Assembly (NCBI GenBank): GCA_938084845.1
Contig: CALKEB010000046.1
Span: 1 to 64,000, forward strand
Source: an uncultured Polaribacter sp.
GTDB lineage: Bacteria > Bacteroidota > Bacteroidia > Flavobacteriales > Flavobacteriaceae
Direction of reading: 5' to 3'
DNA: 64,000 nt
The stretch's first letter is position 1; each line of letters begins with the position of its first letter. Below the pieces are notes generated by a model. It was not told where the DNA came from, searched no databases, and worked only from the letters and a program-made list of their open reading frames with translations. The position numbers and the translations under genes were made by a program. Shown piece after piece: positions 1-8,453 of this stretch.

Positions 1-106
1 AACAGACCCTTGTGATTAAATATTATTAATAGAATTTTAAACAAAAAAAAATTTTAAAATATTTTTGTTATCTTTACAACTAATAAAATTTTAAATTAAA
101 TAAATT

Positions 107-631
107 ATGAAAAAAGTATTATTAGTATTAGCGGTTGTAACTTTATCAATTACTCAATCATTTGCACAAGACTCAAAAGGGTATTTAGGTGTTTCTATTG
201 GATTAGCAGCTCCAACAGGTGATTTAGCTGATGTAGTTGATTCAGGATTAGAGCTTGGTTTAATTAATGCAGGTTACCGTTTTACTGAAACTTGGGGTGC
301 AACATTAAATTGGGGTGCAAGTGGCCACGTTACTTCTGATGATGATGACATTACTGTTGGAGTAGGTTACTTGGGTATAGGTCCTATGATTTCTTTTGGA
401 GGTCTTGATATTAAACCACAATATGCTTTTGTTTCAGCGGTTGTAGAAGGTTATGGAGAAAAAGTTACGGAAGATGCTAACGGATTTATTTTAGGAGCAA
501 CTTATAATTTTCCTTTAGGAGGAAATTGGGGCGTTTCTGCTAATGCAGATTACTTAAGCTTTAAAGGTGAGGATTCTGATGATTCTGAAAGTATTTTTAA
601 ATTATCTGTAGGTTTAAAATATAACTTCTAA
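107..631 (+). CDS. Small outer-membrane beta-barrel protein
   Basis: The 174-residue product starts with a clear Sec signal peptide (hydrophobic core, cleavage near 'SFA-QD' about residue 21). The rest is glycine-rich alternating strands and ends in an aromatic residue ('KYNF'), as expected for a small eight-strand outer-membrane barrel of the OmpA/porin-like superfamily. It has no OmpA peptidoglycan-binding domain and an acidic Asp-rich loop near residues 75-82 and another near 155-160. No operon partner is visible: it is followed at once by a terminator hairpin, so it looks monocistronic. The ATG at 107 is chosen because the signal peptide begins there. The exact function (structural protein or narrow pore) cannot be deduced from sequence. 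Confidence 0.8.
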   Translation: MKKVLLVLAVVTLSITQSFAQDSKGYLGVSIGLAAPTGDLADVVDSGLELGLINAGYRFTETWGATLNWGASGHVTSDDDDITVGVGYLGIGPMISFGGLDIKPQYAFVSAVVEGYGEKVTEDANGFILGATYNFPLGGNWGVSANADYLSFKGEDSDDSESIFKLSVGLKYNF

Positions 632-677
632 AATGCAGTAATTAATTTAAATAACTTCTTTTTAAAATAGTATAATC

Positions 678-706
678 AACCCATTCAGCAATGTTTGGGT
701 TTTTTT
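678..706 (+). terminator. Rho-independent terminator of the barrel gene
   Basis: AACCCA (678-683) pairs with TGGGTT (696-701) around a 12-nt loop and is followed by a run of T. It lies about 45 nt downstream of the stop codon of the barrel gene. Confidence 0.6.
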
Positions 707-939
707 ATGCTTGATAAAGTCTGCAATTATTATGTAAGTATTTAACGTATAATAAATATTGTTAATGCGTAGTAACTGTCTTAAATGAATTCAAACTGTT
801 AAGTTATTTCAAGAAGTGAATATTTTATAATGTAGGAAATGCACGAAATGAAGCCTAAAAAACAACTTTATTTTTACGTTATTTTTTTTTTGAATATTAA
901 ATTAAAACTACCTAACAGTACATAAATCGTACAAATTAT
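707..939. other. Intergenic stretch without recognisable content
   Basis: Together with the terminators on either side this is part of a roughly 360-bp gene-free gap between the barrel gene and tRNA-Cys. I see no convincing open reading frame, RNA motif or repeat. The DNA is strongly AT-rich. Confidence 0.5.
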
Positions 940-985
940 AATAAAATAAAACCTCAACTCGCTTATTATTAGCTTATTGAGGTTT
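940..985 (-). terminator. Terminator downstream of tRNA-Cys
   Basis: AACCTCAA (950-957) pairs with TTGAGGTT (977-984). Read leftwards, the stem is followed by a T-rich tract (complement of AATAAAATAAA), which fits termination of the leftward tRNA-Cys transcript. T residues also follow on the plus strand, so it may work in both directions. Confidence 0.6.
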
Positions 986-992
986 TTTAAAG

Positions 993-1063
993 AGGTGTCT
1001 AGCGGATTCGAACCGCTGTACATGGTTTTGCAAACCATTGCCTAGCCACTCGGCCAAGACACC
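993..1063 (-). tRNA. tRNA-Cys (anticodon GCA)
   Basis: The reverse complement folds as a cloverleaf. The acceptor stem GGTGTCT/AGACACC has discriminator T, the cysteine identity base. The anticodon stem ATGGT/ACCAT encloses the loop TTGCAAA, giving anticodon GCA. The T arm contains GGTTCGAATCC. No CCA is encoded, so it must be added after transcription. It lies about 100 nt downstream of folB on the same strand and is followed by a terminator hairpin, so it may be transcribed with the genes to its right. Confidence 0.95.
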
Positions 1064-1166
1064 TTTATATTATTGGATTGCAAATTTACGTAAATTTATA
1101 AAGCTTGCAAGTGTTTTTTGTTTAGATTATATTCTAAAAAACAAAAATATTAAGAAAGGTGGACTA

Positions 1167-1523
1167 TTATCTTTTTTTAGTTAAAACAACAACAACCTCT
1201 TCTACATTACCACCAATGGGTGGATTTATTTTAGAAACAGCAACCGTTGCTTTTCGAAGCAATTTTATTTCTTTAAAAAAACGATTCAAAATTCTTTGTG
1301 CTACTTCTTCTAAAAGCTTAGACCTAACATTCATCTCCTCTTTTACAATATGGTTTAAATGAACATAATCTACAGTATCAGACAAGTCATCTGTTCTAGA
1401 AGATTTTTTTAAATTGGCTTTAACCTCTACGTCTACTCGATACCAAGACCCTATTTTTGCTTCCTCTTCTAGGCATCCATGATAGGCGTATACTTTTATA
1501 TTATTTACTTTTATTATTCCCAT
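1167..1523 (-). CDS. folB: Dihydroneopterin aldolase
   Basis: FolB cleaves 7,8-dihydroneopterin to 6-hydroxymethyl-dihydropterin and glycolaldehyde in cytosolic folate synthesis. The 118-residue length is normal. The N-terminal 'AYHGCLEEE' (13-21) holds the substrate-binding glutamate, and 'KINPPIGG' (98-105) carries the catalytic lysine at residue 98, the position expected for the family. Its ATG directly abuts the stop codon of the DUF2452 gene, so the two are surely co-transcribed. No other folate gene is in the window. Confidence 0.92.
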   Translation of the reverse strand: MGIIKVNNIKVYAYHGCLEEEAKIGSWYRVDVEVKANLKKSSRTDDLSDTVDYVHLNHIVKEEMNVRSKLLEEVAQRILNRFFKEIKLLRKATVAVSKINPPIGGNVEEVVVVLTKKR

Positions 1524-1952
1524 TTAAGCTTCTTTATTAGATTCATCATCTATTTTTTCCCACATTTTATCTGTATTTAAACGAAAAGAGCCTAAATACT
1601 CAAAACTGCATTGTTCTGGTGCTATGATAGATAAAAATGGTTCATTGTTTTTATTATTGTACAAATGATAATTTTCACCAAAAATAGGTTCAAAACTAAA
1701 CTTGGCATTGTAGATTAGATCATTGTATTCAAACTTTTCCATTAAAGCCTCATACTCTTTTTTAACTTCGTCAAACTTAGATTTAAGTTGTTTATTTACA
1801 CGTTGTATTCCATCATTTTTCCAACTTGCGGTATTTAATGGTTTTATAACGGGAGAACTAGCAGAGGTACCATAAGGTTTTAAAGAAGCATCATACTGGT
1901 TTGTCTCTTCATTAAAAACAACTAAATCTGGTTTTTTACTTTTTTTATTCAT
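1524..1952 (-). CDS. DUF2452 family protein, function unknown
   Basis: The 142-residue soluble protein has no signal peptide or membrane segment. The N-terminal part contains 'KPYGTSASSPVIKP', then a predicted helical, charged middle (about 50-75, 'VNKQLKSKFDEVKKEYEALM'), then a compact C-terminal part with 'NAKFSFEPIFGENYHLY' and 'FLSIIAPEQCSFEYLGSF'. This pattern matches the conserved DUF2452 family common in Flavobacteriaceae. It sits between the VOC gene (17-nt gap) and folB (0-nt gap). Nothing in the sequence reveals a reaction. Confidence 0.75.
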   Translation of the reverse strand: MNKKSKKPDLVVFNEETNQYDASLKPYGTSASSPVIKPLNTASWKNDGIQRVNKQLKSKFDEVKKEYEALMEKFEYNDLIYNAKFSFEPIFGENYHLYNNKNNEPFLSIIAPEQCSFEYLGSFRLNTDKMWEKIDDESNKEA

Positions 1953-1969
1953 AAAAAATAAATTCTATA

Positions 1970-2353
1970 CTACACAGCGTTATTTACTTCTATCCAATGT
2001 TGATTTGGATCTTGAAAATAAATTTGAAACACACCATCTTTTCTAACGTAGTCTTTATTCTCTGAGTCTATCCAATCAGAATACATAATTCCTAAATGAT
2101 CTAAATGTTTTATAAAACCTTTTAAGTTTGCTGTAGACAAAGCAAAATGATCTGCTTTGATTGTTTTTAATTCAAATTTAGGCCTATAAATTAGATGTAA
2201 CTGTATTTTTCCATTCAATTGCAACCATCTTGTTTTAGAATTCGATGCAGTATTCTTAATTTCTTTAAACCCAAAAACAGTGGTATAAAAAGCAACAGAC
2301 TGCTCTACATCTAAAACCGATAATGCCAAATGATTCAGAAAAAAATCTTGCAT
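1970..2353 (-). CDS. VOC (glyoxalase/bleomycin resistance) family protein
   Basis: This 127-residue single-domain protein has two beta-alpha-beta-beta-beta modules of the vicinal oxygen chelate fold. Candidate metal ligands are His8 ('NHLALSV'), His69 ('DHFALST') and Glu122 ('HWIEV'). The substrate cannot be named: the family includes lyases, dioxygenases, isomerases and drug-binding proteins. Its neighbours (zinc-ribbon protein, DUF2452, folB) give no pathway hint. Confidence 0.82.
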   Translation of the reverse strand: MQDFFLNHLALSVLDVEQSVAFYTTVFGFKEIKNTASNSKTRWLQLNGKIQLHLIYRPKFELKTIKADHFALSTANLKGFIKHLDHLGIMYSDWIDSENKDYVRKDGVFQIYFQDPNQHWIEVNNAV

Positions 2354-2411
2354 TTTTATTATTTATACTAAGAAAACAAAAATACGACAAAAAAAAGAGG
2401 ACTTAGAAGAT

Positions 2412-2627
2412 CTAACTCGTGAAAAAATCAAAAACATTGCTAATAGCACTGGTTTTTGTTTTATAAAACTCAGTATGCGTACATTTTTGACACGTAACAC
2501 TTGTAAACTTTTGATTTTGAATATCAAAAATTTTAGATAATGTTCCGCCAGTTGCTCTCATTTCTCCTAATTTGTAAGAAGTGTGATGACATTTTGGACA
2601 ACTGTAATTTTGAATATGTTTGCTCAT
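2412..2627 (-). CDS. Small zinc-ribbon protein
   Basis: The 71-residue protein has two cysteine pairs, C10-x2-C13 and C46-x2-C49, separated by a strand-forming segment, which is the layout of a zinc ribbon. The 'GEMRATGG' segment and C-terminal 'FYKTK' match small nucleic-acid-binding zinc-ribbon proteins (COG3478-like). It is the first gene of the leftward group ending with tRNA-Cys; a candidate promoter lies about 60 nt upstream. The function is unproven. Confidence 0.75.
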   Translation of the reverse strand: MSKHIQNYSCPKCHHTSYKLGEMRATGGTLSKIFDIQNQKFTSVTCQKCTHTEFYKTKTSAISNVFDFFTS

Positions 2628-2682
2628 AATAAGATACGTTAAAAGTATTAGAAGTTGAATTTTAAATCTCGGTGTAAGATAA

Positions 2683-2690
2683 CAAAATTA
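2683..2690 (-). promoter_or_regulatory. Candidate -7 box for the leftward zinc-ribbon to folB group
   Basis: On the minus strand this reads TAATTTTG, an exact match to the Bacteroidota -7 consensus TAnnTTTG. A good -33 TTTG is not visible at the usual distance, so the call rests on the -7 box and its position. Confidence 0.35.
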
Positions 2691-2787
2691 AATCTATAAA
2701 TATCTTTAAGAAATCAAGGCAAATTAAAAATAGTTAGGTTACTTCATCTTTAGTCCTTAAAAATAGAATTTCAACAACTATTTTATG

Positions 2788-2795
2788 TAATTTTG
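2788..2795 (+). promoter_or_regulatory. Candidate -7 box for glnS
   Basis: TAATTTTG matches TAnnTTTG exactly and lies 27 nt upstream of the glnS ATG, which would give a short leader. The -33 region has only TTTC at a shorter than usual distance. Confidence 0.4.
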
Positions 2796-2822
2796 TTTTA
2801 AATATACCGATAATTTAGCATC

Positions 2823-4511
2823 ATGTCTGAAGAGAATAAAGCACTTAATTTTTTAGAACATATCATAGAAGATGATTTAGCAAATGGGTTGCCAAAACAA
2901 AATCTCCGTTTTCGTTTTCCACCTGAACCTAATGGATATTTGCATATTGGGCATACCAAAGCCATAGGGATTAGTTTTGGATTAGGGCAAAAATACAACG
3001 CCCCTGTAAATTTACGTTTTGATGATACCAACCCTGCAAAAGAAGAACAAGAATATGTAGATGCGATTAAAGAAGATATTTCTTGGTTAGGTTACCAATG
3101 GGAAAACGAATGTTATTCATCTGATTATTTTCAGCAATTGTATGATTGGACTATTTTATTAATTAAGGATGGAAAAGCTTACGTAGATTCTCAATCTTCT
3201 GAAGAAATGCGCAACCAAAAAGGGACTCCAACTGAAGAAGGTACAAATAGTCCTTATAGAGATAGATCTGTAAATGAAAATATAGACTTATTTCAAGGAA
3301 TGAAAGCTGGTAAATTTAAGGAGGGTGAGCATGTTTTGCGTGCTAAAATAGACATGAAAAGTCCAAATATGTTAATGAGAGATCCATTAATGTATCGTAT
3401 TTTATACAAAGAACATCATAGAACAGGTAATGATTGGTGTATTTACCCTATGTACGACTGGACCCATGGTGAGAGTGATTACATAGAACAAATTTCGCAT
3501 TCATTATGTTCTTTAGAGTTTAAGCCTCATAGAGAATTGTATGAATGGTTTGTAGACAACGTGTATGAGTTTAGTAAGTCTAAATATCCTAACGCGCCCA
3601 AGCAAAGAGAATTTTCTCGTTTAAACCTTAGTTATACCATTATGAGTAAACGCAAGTTGCTAAAGCTCGTAGAAGAAGGTATTGTTAAAGGTTGGGATGA
3701 TCCTAGAATGCCTACAATATCTGGACTCAGAAGACGTGGTTATACCCCTGAGGCTATTCGAAGTTTTATAGAAACAGTAGGGGTTTCTAAGCGAGAAAAT
3801 ATAATTGATGTTGCCTTATTAGAATTTAAAATAAGAGAAGATTTAAATAAAACTGCAAAAAGAGTCATGGGGGTCCTAGATCCTGTTAAGGTAGTCATCA
3901 CCAATTACCCTGAAGACAAAACAGAACTTTTAGACGCAAGCTATAACGATTATGAAGAAGGTTTTGGCAGCAGAACAGTCCCTTTTTCTAGAGAAATTTA
4001 TATTGAACGAGAAGACTTTAGAGAAGAGGCTAATAAAAAGTTCTTCCGATTAAAATTGGGTAAAGAAGTACGTTTAAAAAATGCCTACTTTATTACTGCC
4101 AACAGTTGCACTAAAGACGAAAATGGTGAAATTACTGAAATTCAATGTACTTATGACCCACATACAAAATCTGGGAGTGGCACTCCAGAAAGTATGCGAA
4201 AAGTAAAAGGAACCATTCATTGGGTATCTACAAAACACGCAATCAAAGCAGAAGTAAGAGCTTATGATCGTTTGTTTTTAGACGAAGCACCAGATGCTCA
4301 TAAAGATAAAGAGTATATGGAATTGTTAAACCCTGATTCTCTACAAATAATACAAGCATATCTAGAGCCTAGTTTGGCGTCTGCAAAAGTTGGGGAACGT
4401 TTTCAATTTCAAAGATTAGGTTACTTTAATGTAGATAATGATTCAAAACCTGAAGCTTTGGTGTTTAATAAAATTGTAGGCTTAAGAGACAGCTGGGCAA
4501 AGAAAGGATAA
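2823..4511 (+). CDS. glnS: Glutaminyl-tRNA synthetase
   Basis: Class I aminoacyl-tRNA synthetase that charges tRNA-Gln with glutamine in the cytosol. The 562-residue length is close to that of E. coli GlnS (about 554). The HIGH motif is 'HIGH' at residues 41-44 after 'RFPPEPNGYL', and the KMSKS-like loop is 'IMSKRK' near residue 275. The C-terminal half forms the anticodon-binding beta-barrels. A GlnRS means glutamine is charged directly here; GatCAB is not needed for tRNA-Gln. It is monocistronic and convergent with the DUF5916 gene; no clear terminator was found in the 84-bp gap. Confidence 0.96.
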   Translation: MSEENKALNFLEHIIEDDLANGLPKQNLRFRFPPEPNGYLHIGHTKAIGISFGLGQKYNAPVNLRFDDTNPAKEEQEYVDAIKEDISWLGYQWENECYSSDYFQQLYDWTILLIKDGKAYVDSQSSEEMRNQKGTPTEEGTNSPYRDRSVNENIDLFQGMKAGKFKEGEHVLRAKIDMKSPNMLMRDPLMYRILYKEHHRTGNDWCIYPMYDWTHGESDYIEQISHSLCSLEFKPHRELYEWFVDNVYEFSKSKYPNAPKQREFSRLNLSYTIMSKRKLLKLVEEGIVKGWDDPRMPTISGLRRRGYTPEAIRSFIETVGVSKRENIIDVALLEFKIREDLNKTAKRVMGVLDPVKVVITNYPEDKTELLDASYNDYEEGFGSRTVPFSREIYIEREDFREEANKKFFRLKLGKEVRLKNAYFITANSCTKDENGEITEIQCTYDPHTKSGSGTPESMRKVKGTIHWVSTKHAIKAEVRAYDRLFLDEAPDAHKDKEYMELLNPDSLQIIQAYLEPSLASAKVGERFQFQRLGYFNVDNDSKPEALVFNKIVGLRDSWAKKG

Positions 4512-4595
4512 AACGATTAGTTTTTCAAGAATAAGAGTATAAGTCTAAAAACAATAAAATAAAACGTGTCTTCTCTTAGCTATTAACCAAAACAA

Positions 4596-7220
4596 TTATC
4601 TTGCAAAACGATAGGTGGCTTTTATTAAAAAGGTATCACTTGCCGGTTCTTGAAATACTTGATTAGACACACTATCTAATAATTCATTGGCAGGGTCTAC
4701 ACTCCCTACAGAACCTCTTGCCCAAACAAAAAACAACTCAGAACCAGGAATATACTCCCACCTTGCTACCAAATTGGTTTGTAATTGCACAAACGAAAAA
4801 TCTGGATTCGAAAAGCTGTAATCAATAATACCATCTGTATTTTCGTCTATTAAAAAAGTATCGTTTTGAGTATTGATTTGATTGGCATTATATATAGAAA
4901 TTCTATCGTTAATACTTGCAGCTGTAGGATTAACTATATAATTTAAGTTGGTAAAACGCCCTTTCGAAATAAAAGGTTGTCCATAAAATTGTAGCGATAT
5001 ATTGGGTGTAAAACTATAATTTAAACGCAAAGTAGTCGTTAAAGTTTGGTTTTGTATTCTACCCAAAATATACCTTGCATTATTATTAAAATTAGTTTCA
5101 GTTACATATTGTGTAGCATCATATAAGTTGGCATACTCTACATTTAAAGAAAGACTTAACGCATCGAAAGGTTGGTAATTGGTACGTATGGTAAACCGGT
5201 CTCTAGTCGTAACATTTTCTTGGCTATGCCTGTTAGAATAACCTAGGGTAAAACTAAACATTTTACTATTATCAGAATTTAAAAACAGATAGGTAAAGCC
5301 CGTATTTGGTCTTCTAAATCGTGGGCCACCTCTTAAAAAGAAATTGTCATAAAAGTTAGCACTTAAACCATACCCCGTTCTTATAGACCAATTATTAATC
5401 AAATTAATACGCCCATTAAGCTCAAAACGCGTTCTGTTTAAATTTCCTTGAAAATCATAGAAGGTAGATTGCTCAAAACTTACTTGTGCATTTCTATAGT
5501 TCTTTGTAGGTACTTGCCATAAGTAATTTAAATTTCCAAACTGAATGATTTCGTCTGTACGTCTTAAAAAACCAACATCATTTAACTCCAATTCTGGAGA
5601 GCGCCAAATTGCACCTGCATTAAAACGCCAATTACCACCCCCGTTTTTACCTATTTCTACTCTACCTCCAGATCCTGTTAAAGAGGTTTTGTTAGGGTCT
5701 ATAGATACATGAGTTGCATCTACTCTTTGAAAATTGTGTCTTAGCGTGTTTTGTGTTTGTGTAATAGCCTCTTTACTCCCTAGTACATGACTCATAATAA
5801 TGTTTCCGTCTAGATAATATGCTCTATTGTTCCAATTATGCAGAAAATCGACACCTCCTGTATAGGCTGCTTTGTGTAACTCATTAAAATCTCCATTTAG
5901 ATGCCTATTTGTGGCTGTAAAAATTCCACCAATAAAAGAGTTTCTTTGGTTAAAGTCCTTTTGTATACGAGTAACAAAATAATTGGTTAAAGGAGCCACA
6001 ATTTCTTTTCTAGTGTCATTGTTTGCAGATCTAATTTCTGCAAACTCATTACCAGTAACGCTTTCTAAAACACCAATAGACCAGCCGTTTTTTGTTTTAC
6101 CAGAAAATTTTGCAGCACCTAAAATTCGGGTATTTTGCGGCTCGTTAGCAAATTCTCCTTCCGCCAAATTGGCACTTCTGTAGGGATTTCTTCCAATTCT
6201 TCTACTATAAAAAAGGTTGTCACTACCGTTTGCAAACTCATAATCGAAAATATTACTGTTTTCTACAAAAAACGGACGTTGTTCTCTAAAAAATATTTGA
6301 AACCCATCTAGAGCAATGGCTCCAGGATCTGCCTCTACTTGGCCAAAATCTGGGTTTACCGTTAAATCTAACGTTAAATCGTTCGTTATTCCAATTTTTG
6401 CATCTAAACCCGCATTAAACTTAAAGTCACTTCCTGTTCTAAAAGGGTTGCCAGCCTCTGCAGGGTAAGTATCATATTGGGTAACTGTAAAAGGCTGAAT
6501 CTCTACTTGCTTCTGCGCTTTTAAATCTTTTAAGCCATGTAACTCTCCTGCTTCACTAATAAACCCTGCCTGATTATTTGGTATTCGTTGCCAAAGCGAT
6601 CTTTCTTGTAATCTAAAAATGGTTCTAATAATGTTAAACCCCCAAACTTGCTCTTTGGCTTTCCCAAATCGTAATTGACTAAAAGGAATTTTCATTTCTG
6701 CTGTCCAACCTTTGTCATCTACTTTTGCATCTGTATACCAGATAGGATTCCAACTGTCATCCCAATTCTCACCATTTTGAGAGGCAAATTCTTCTCCTTT
6801 AACACCAGCTGCAGTGGTGGTAAACACAAAAGCTGTTCGTTTATCGTCATAACTATCTATAAGTACATTAATACGGTCTCCTGCAAAACCATCTCTTCTA
6901 CTTAAACGTTGTTGAATTAATTCTGGCTCGTCATCCCATGCACGTAAAGCAATGTATAAATATTTATCATCATACATAATTTTAAACATGCTTTGGTAGG
7001 CAGGTGGCGTACCTTCGTCTGGATCTTTTTCTGTAAAACCTGAAGACCATGGTACCACATTCCAAGCTTTATCTGAAACATCACCATCTATAACAGGAAC
7101 ATCTTCTAATTTTTTTGTAGTATAAATTCGTTTTGAAACCTTTGTTACAGTAGCCTCTTGAGCTTGTATCTCTGAATAGAAAATTAAAAAAAAAGAAATA
7201 AAAAACAGAAATAATCTCAT
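4596..7220 (-). CDS. DUF5916 outer-membrane protein with CBM9-like N-terminal domain
   Basis: The 874-residue protein starts with a signal peptide ('...SEIQA-QEA', cleavage near residue 21). Residues about 40-230 resemble the carbohydrate-binding CBM9-like domain ('PVIDGDVSDKAW', 'YIALRAWDDEPE', 'GWTAEMKIPFSQLRF'). The rest matches the DUF5916 family: 'FGQVEADPGA' and 'FFREQRPFFVE' followed by a long set of amphipathic strands ending in 'TYRFAR', consistent with an outer-membrane barrel. The ligand is not known. The gene stands alone, with a palindrome and a candidate promoter box upstream. Family members are widespread in Bacteroidota, but no established reaction can be given. Confidence 0.82.
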   Translation of the reverse strand: MRLFLFFISFFLIFYSEIQAQEATVTKVSKRIYTTKKLEDVPVIDGDVSDKAWNVVPWSSGFTEKDPDEGTPPAYQSMFKIMYDDKYLYIALRAWDDEPELIQQRLSRRDGFAGDRINVLIDSYDDKRTAFVFTTTAAGVKGEEFASQNGENWDDSWNPIWYTDAKVDDKGWTAEMKIPFSQLRFGKAKEQVWGFNIIRTIFRLQERSLWQRIPNNQAGFISEAGELHGLKDLKAQKQVEIQPFTVTQYDTYPAEAGNPFRTGSDFKFNAGLDAKIGITNDLTLDLTVNPDFGQVEADPGAIALDGFQIFFREQRPFFVENSNIFDYEFANGSDNLFYSRRIGRNPYRSANLAEGEFANEPQNTRILGAAKFSGKTKNGWSIGVLESVTGNEFAEIRSANNDTRKEIVAPLTNYFVTRIQKDFNQRNSFIGGIFTATNRHLNGDFNELHKAAYTGGVDFLHNWNNRAYYLDGNIIMSHVLGSKEAITQTQNTLRHNFQRVDATHVSIDPNKTSLTGSGGRVEIGKNGGGNWRFNAGAIWRSPELELNDVGFLRRTDEIIQFGNLNYLWQVPTKNYRNAQVSFEQSTFYDFQGNLNRTRFELNGRINLINNWSIRTGYGLSANFYDNFFLRGGPRFRRPNTGFTYLFLNSDNSKMFSFTLGYSNRHSQENVTTRDRFTIRTNYQPFDALSLSLNVEYANLYDATQYVTETNFNNNARYILGRIQNQTLTTTLRLNYSFTPNISLQFYGQPFISKGRFTNLNYIVNPTAASINDRISIYNANQINTQNDTFLIDENTDGIIDYSFSNPDFSFVQLQTNLVARWEYIPGSELFFVWARGSVGSVDPANELLDSVSNQVFQEPASDTFLIKATYRFAR

Positions 7221-7263
7221 AACGAGTTGTGCAATTTTTATGATGAAAACAGAACAGCATCAG

Positions 7264-7286
7264 CCATTAGTAATGGTGCAAAAATA
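7264..7286 (-). promoter_or_regulatory. Palindrome and candidate -7 box upstream of the DUF5916 gene
   Basis: CCATTA-G-TAATGG (7264-7276) is a perfect 6-bp inverted repeat. Two bases beyond it, 7279-7286 reads TATTTTTG on the minus strand, an exact TAnnTTTG match. The palindrome would lie around the transcription start and could be an operator. No -33 element is clear. Confidence 0.3.
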
Positions 7287-7370
7287 CTTTTCTATTTTCT
7301 TAAGTTTATGTTAATTATTTAAAGAATAATTTAAAAAAAAAGAATGGGTAAAAAATATATTAAAGTGCTA

Positions 7371-7401
7371 TTTGTCAATCAAATAAATCTACTTACATTT
7401 G
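7371..7401 (+). promoter_or_regulatory. Promoter of rplM-rpsI
   Basis: TTTG (7371-7374), a 19-nt spacer and TACATTTG (7394-7401) match the Bacteroidota housekeeping promoter TTTG-N19-TAnnTTTG exactly. This is the best promoter in the window. Transcription should start near 7406, leaving a leader of about 50 nt that begins with a small hairpin (TCCTT-TTTT-AAGGA). Confidence 0.8.
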
Positions 7402-7458
7402 CACTCCTTTTTTAAGGAAAAAAATAATTTTTAATAAACAAAAACTAAAAGTGTAATT

Positions 7459-7914
7459 ATGAACACATTAAGTTACAAAACAGTGTCAGCAAACGCAGCT
7501 ACCGTAAATAAGGAGTGGGTTTTAGTTGATGCGGACGGGCAAACGTTGGGTCGTCTAGCTTCTAAAATAGCAAAGCTAATTAGAGGTAAATACAAACCAA
7601 ATTATACTCCTCACGTAGATTGTGGAGATAACGTGGTTGTGATCAACGCAGAAAAAATAGTACTAACTGGAAACAAAATGAGACACAAATCTTACATTCG
7701 TCATACAGGATATCCAGGAGGTCAAAGATCGTTAACTGCAACAGAAATGTTTGAGAAAGATCCTACACGATTAATCGAAAAAGCAGTAAAAGGAATGTTA
7801 CCTAAAAATACATTAGGAAGTGCATTATATAGAAACTTGTATGTATACGCAGGTGGTGAGCATAAACATGCTGGACAAGAACCAAAAGCTATTAACCTTA
7901 ACGATTATAAATAA
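7459..7914 (+). CDS. rplM: 50S ribosomal protein L13
   Basis: The 151-residue protein of the large ribosomal subunit shows the family hallmarks 'WVLVDADGQTLGRLAS' near the N-terminus, 'GDNVVVINAEKI', 'RHTGYPGG' and 'AVKGMLPKNTLG'. It is the first gene of the rplM-rpsI pair conserved across bacteria. Its stop codon overlaps the rpsI start by one base (TAATG), so the two are translationally coupled. A consensus promoter precedes it. Confidence 0.98.
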   Translation: MNTLSYKTVSANAATVNKEWVLVDADGQTLGRLASKIAKLIRGKYKPNYTPHVDCGDNVVVINAEKIVLTGNKMRHKSYIRHTGYPGGQRSLTATEMFEKDPTRLIEKAVKGMLPKNTLGSALYRNLYVYAGGEHKHAGQEPKAINLNDYK

Positions 7915-8300
7915 TGAATACAGTACACAAAATCGGTAGAAGAAAAACAGCTGTTGCTCGTATTTATCTTTCAGAAGGTAAGGGTAATATTACTGTAAAT
8001 AAAAAAGACTACAAAAGCTATTTTACAACAGGTACTTTACAATATAAAGTAGAACAACCTTTAATGTTAACAGAAAACTTAACATCTTATGATATTAAAG
8101 TTAATGTTTATGGTGGTGGTGTAACTGGGCAAGCAGAAGCAATTCGTTTGGCAATTACTAGAGCTTTAGTTTCTATTAATGAAGAATATAGAACAGTCTT
8201 AAAACCAGAAGGATTATTAACGAGAGACCCTAGAATGGTTGAACGTAAGAAATTTGGTCAGAAAAAAGCACGTAAAAAATTCCAATTCTCGAAACGTTAA
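7914..8300 (+). CDS. rpsI: 30S ribosomal protein S9
   Basis: The 128-residue small-subunit protein starts with 'IGRRKTAVARIYLSEGKG' and has 'VYGGGVTGQAEAIRLAITRAL' in the middle. The basic C-terminal tail 'KKARKKFQFSKR' ends in the Lys-Arg dipeptide that reaches the P-site tRNA. It overlaps rplM by one nucleotide. The next genes, rpsB-tsf, have their own candidate promoter. Confidence 0.98.
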   Translation: MNTVHKIGRRKTAVARIYLSEGKGNITVNKKDYKSYFTTGTLQYKVEQPLMLTENLTSYDIKVNVYGGGVTGQAEAIRLAITRALVSINEEYRTVLKPEGLLTRDPRMVERKKFGQKKARKKFQFSKR

Positions 8301-8304
8301 TAGA

Positions 8305-8335
8305 TTTGCAGCATTTATACTGCACTCTATTTTCT
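8305..8335 (+). promoter_or_regulatory. Candidate promoter of rpsB-tsf
   Basis: TTTG (8305-8308), a 19-nt spacer and TATTTTCT (8328-8335). The -7 box keeps TAnnTT but lacks the final TG. The spacing is the same as in the rplM promoter. It would give a leader of over 110 nt, which contains the inverted repeat at 8387-8419. Confidence 0.5.
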
Positions 8336-8386
8336 TTGAGAACTGTTATTATTACAAATAATTAATTTTAAACAGTTTAGTATCTA

Positions 8387-8419
8387 AATAATTAAGACTC
8401 TAAAGACTACTTAATTATT
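8387..8419 (+). repeat. Perfect 10-bp inverted repeat in the rpsB leader
   Basis: AATAATTAAG (8387-8396) and CTTAATTATT (8410-8419) are perfect inverted repeats around a 13-nt loop, ending 34 nt before the rpsB ATG. As RNA this would form a hairpin. It is not followed by a T-run and so does not look like a terminator. It could be a site for autoregulation by S2, which is known for rpsB leaders in other phyla; that link is inference. Confidence 0.5.
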
Positions 8420-8453
8420 GATTTCAAAACAGAAAGTAAACACATTTTTAAAA

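Noticed and set aside
1159-1362. 67-residue plus-strand frame
   Set aside because: It is fully antisense to folB, which has clear family motifs.
2377-2384. TATTTTTG (minus strand) as separate promoter of the VOC gene
   Set aside because: No -33 element, and the gene is close to the upstream zinc-ribbon gene; not strong enough to report.
8418-8453. Upstream TTG start for rpsB in the ORF track
   Set aside because: S2 proteins begin at the ATG at 8454, and the TTG lies in a leader inverted repeat.
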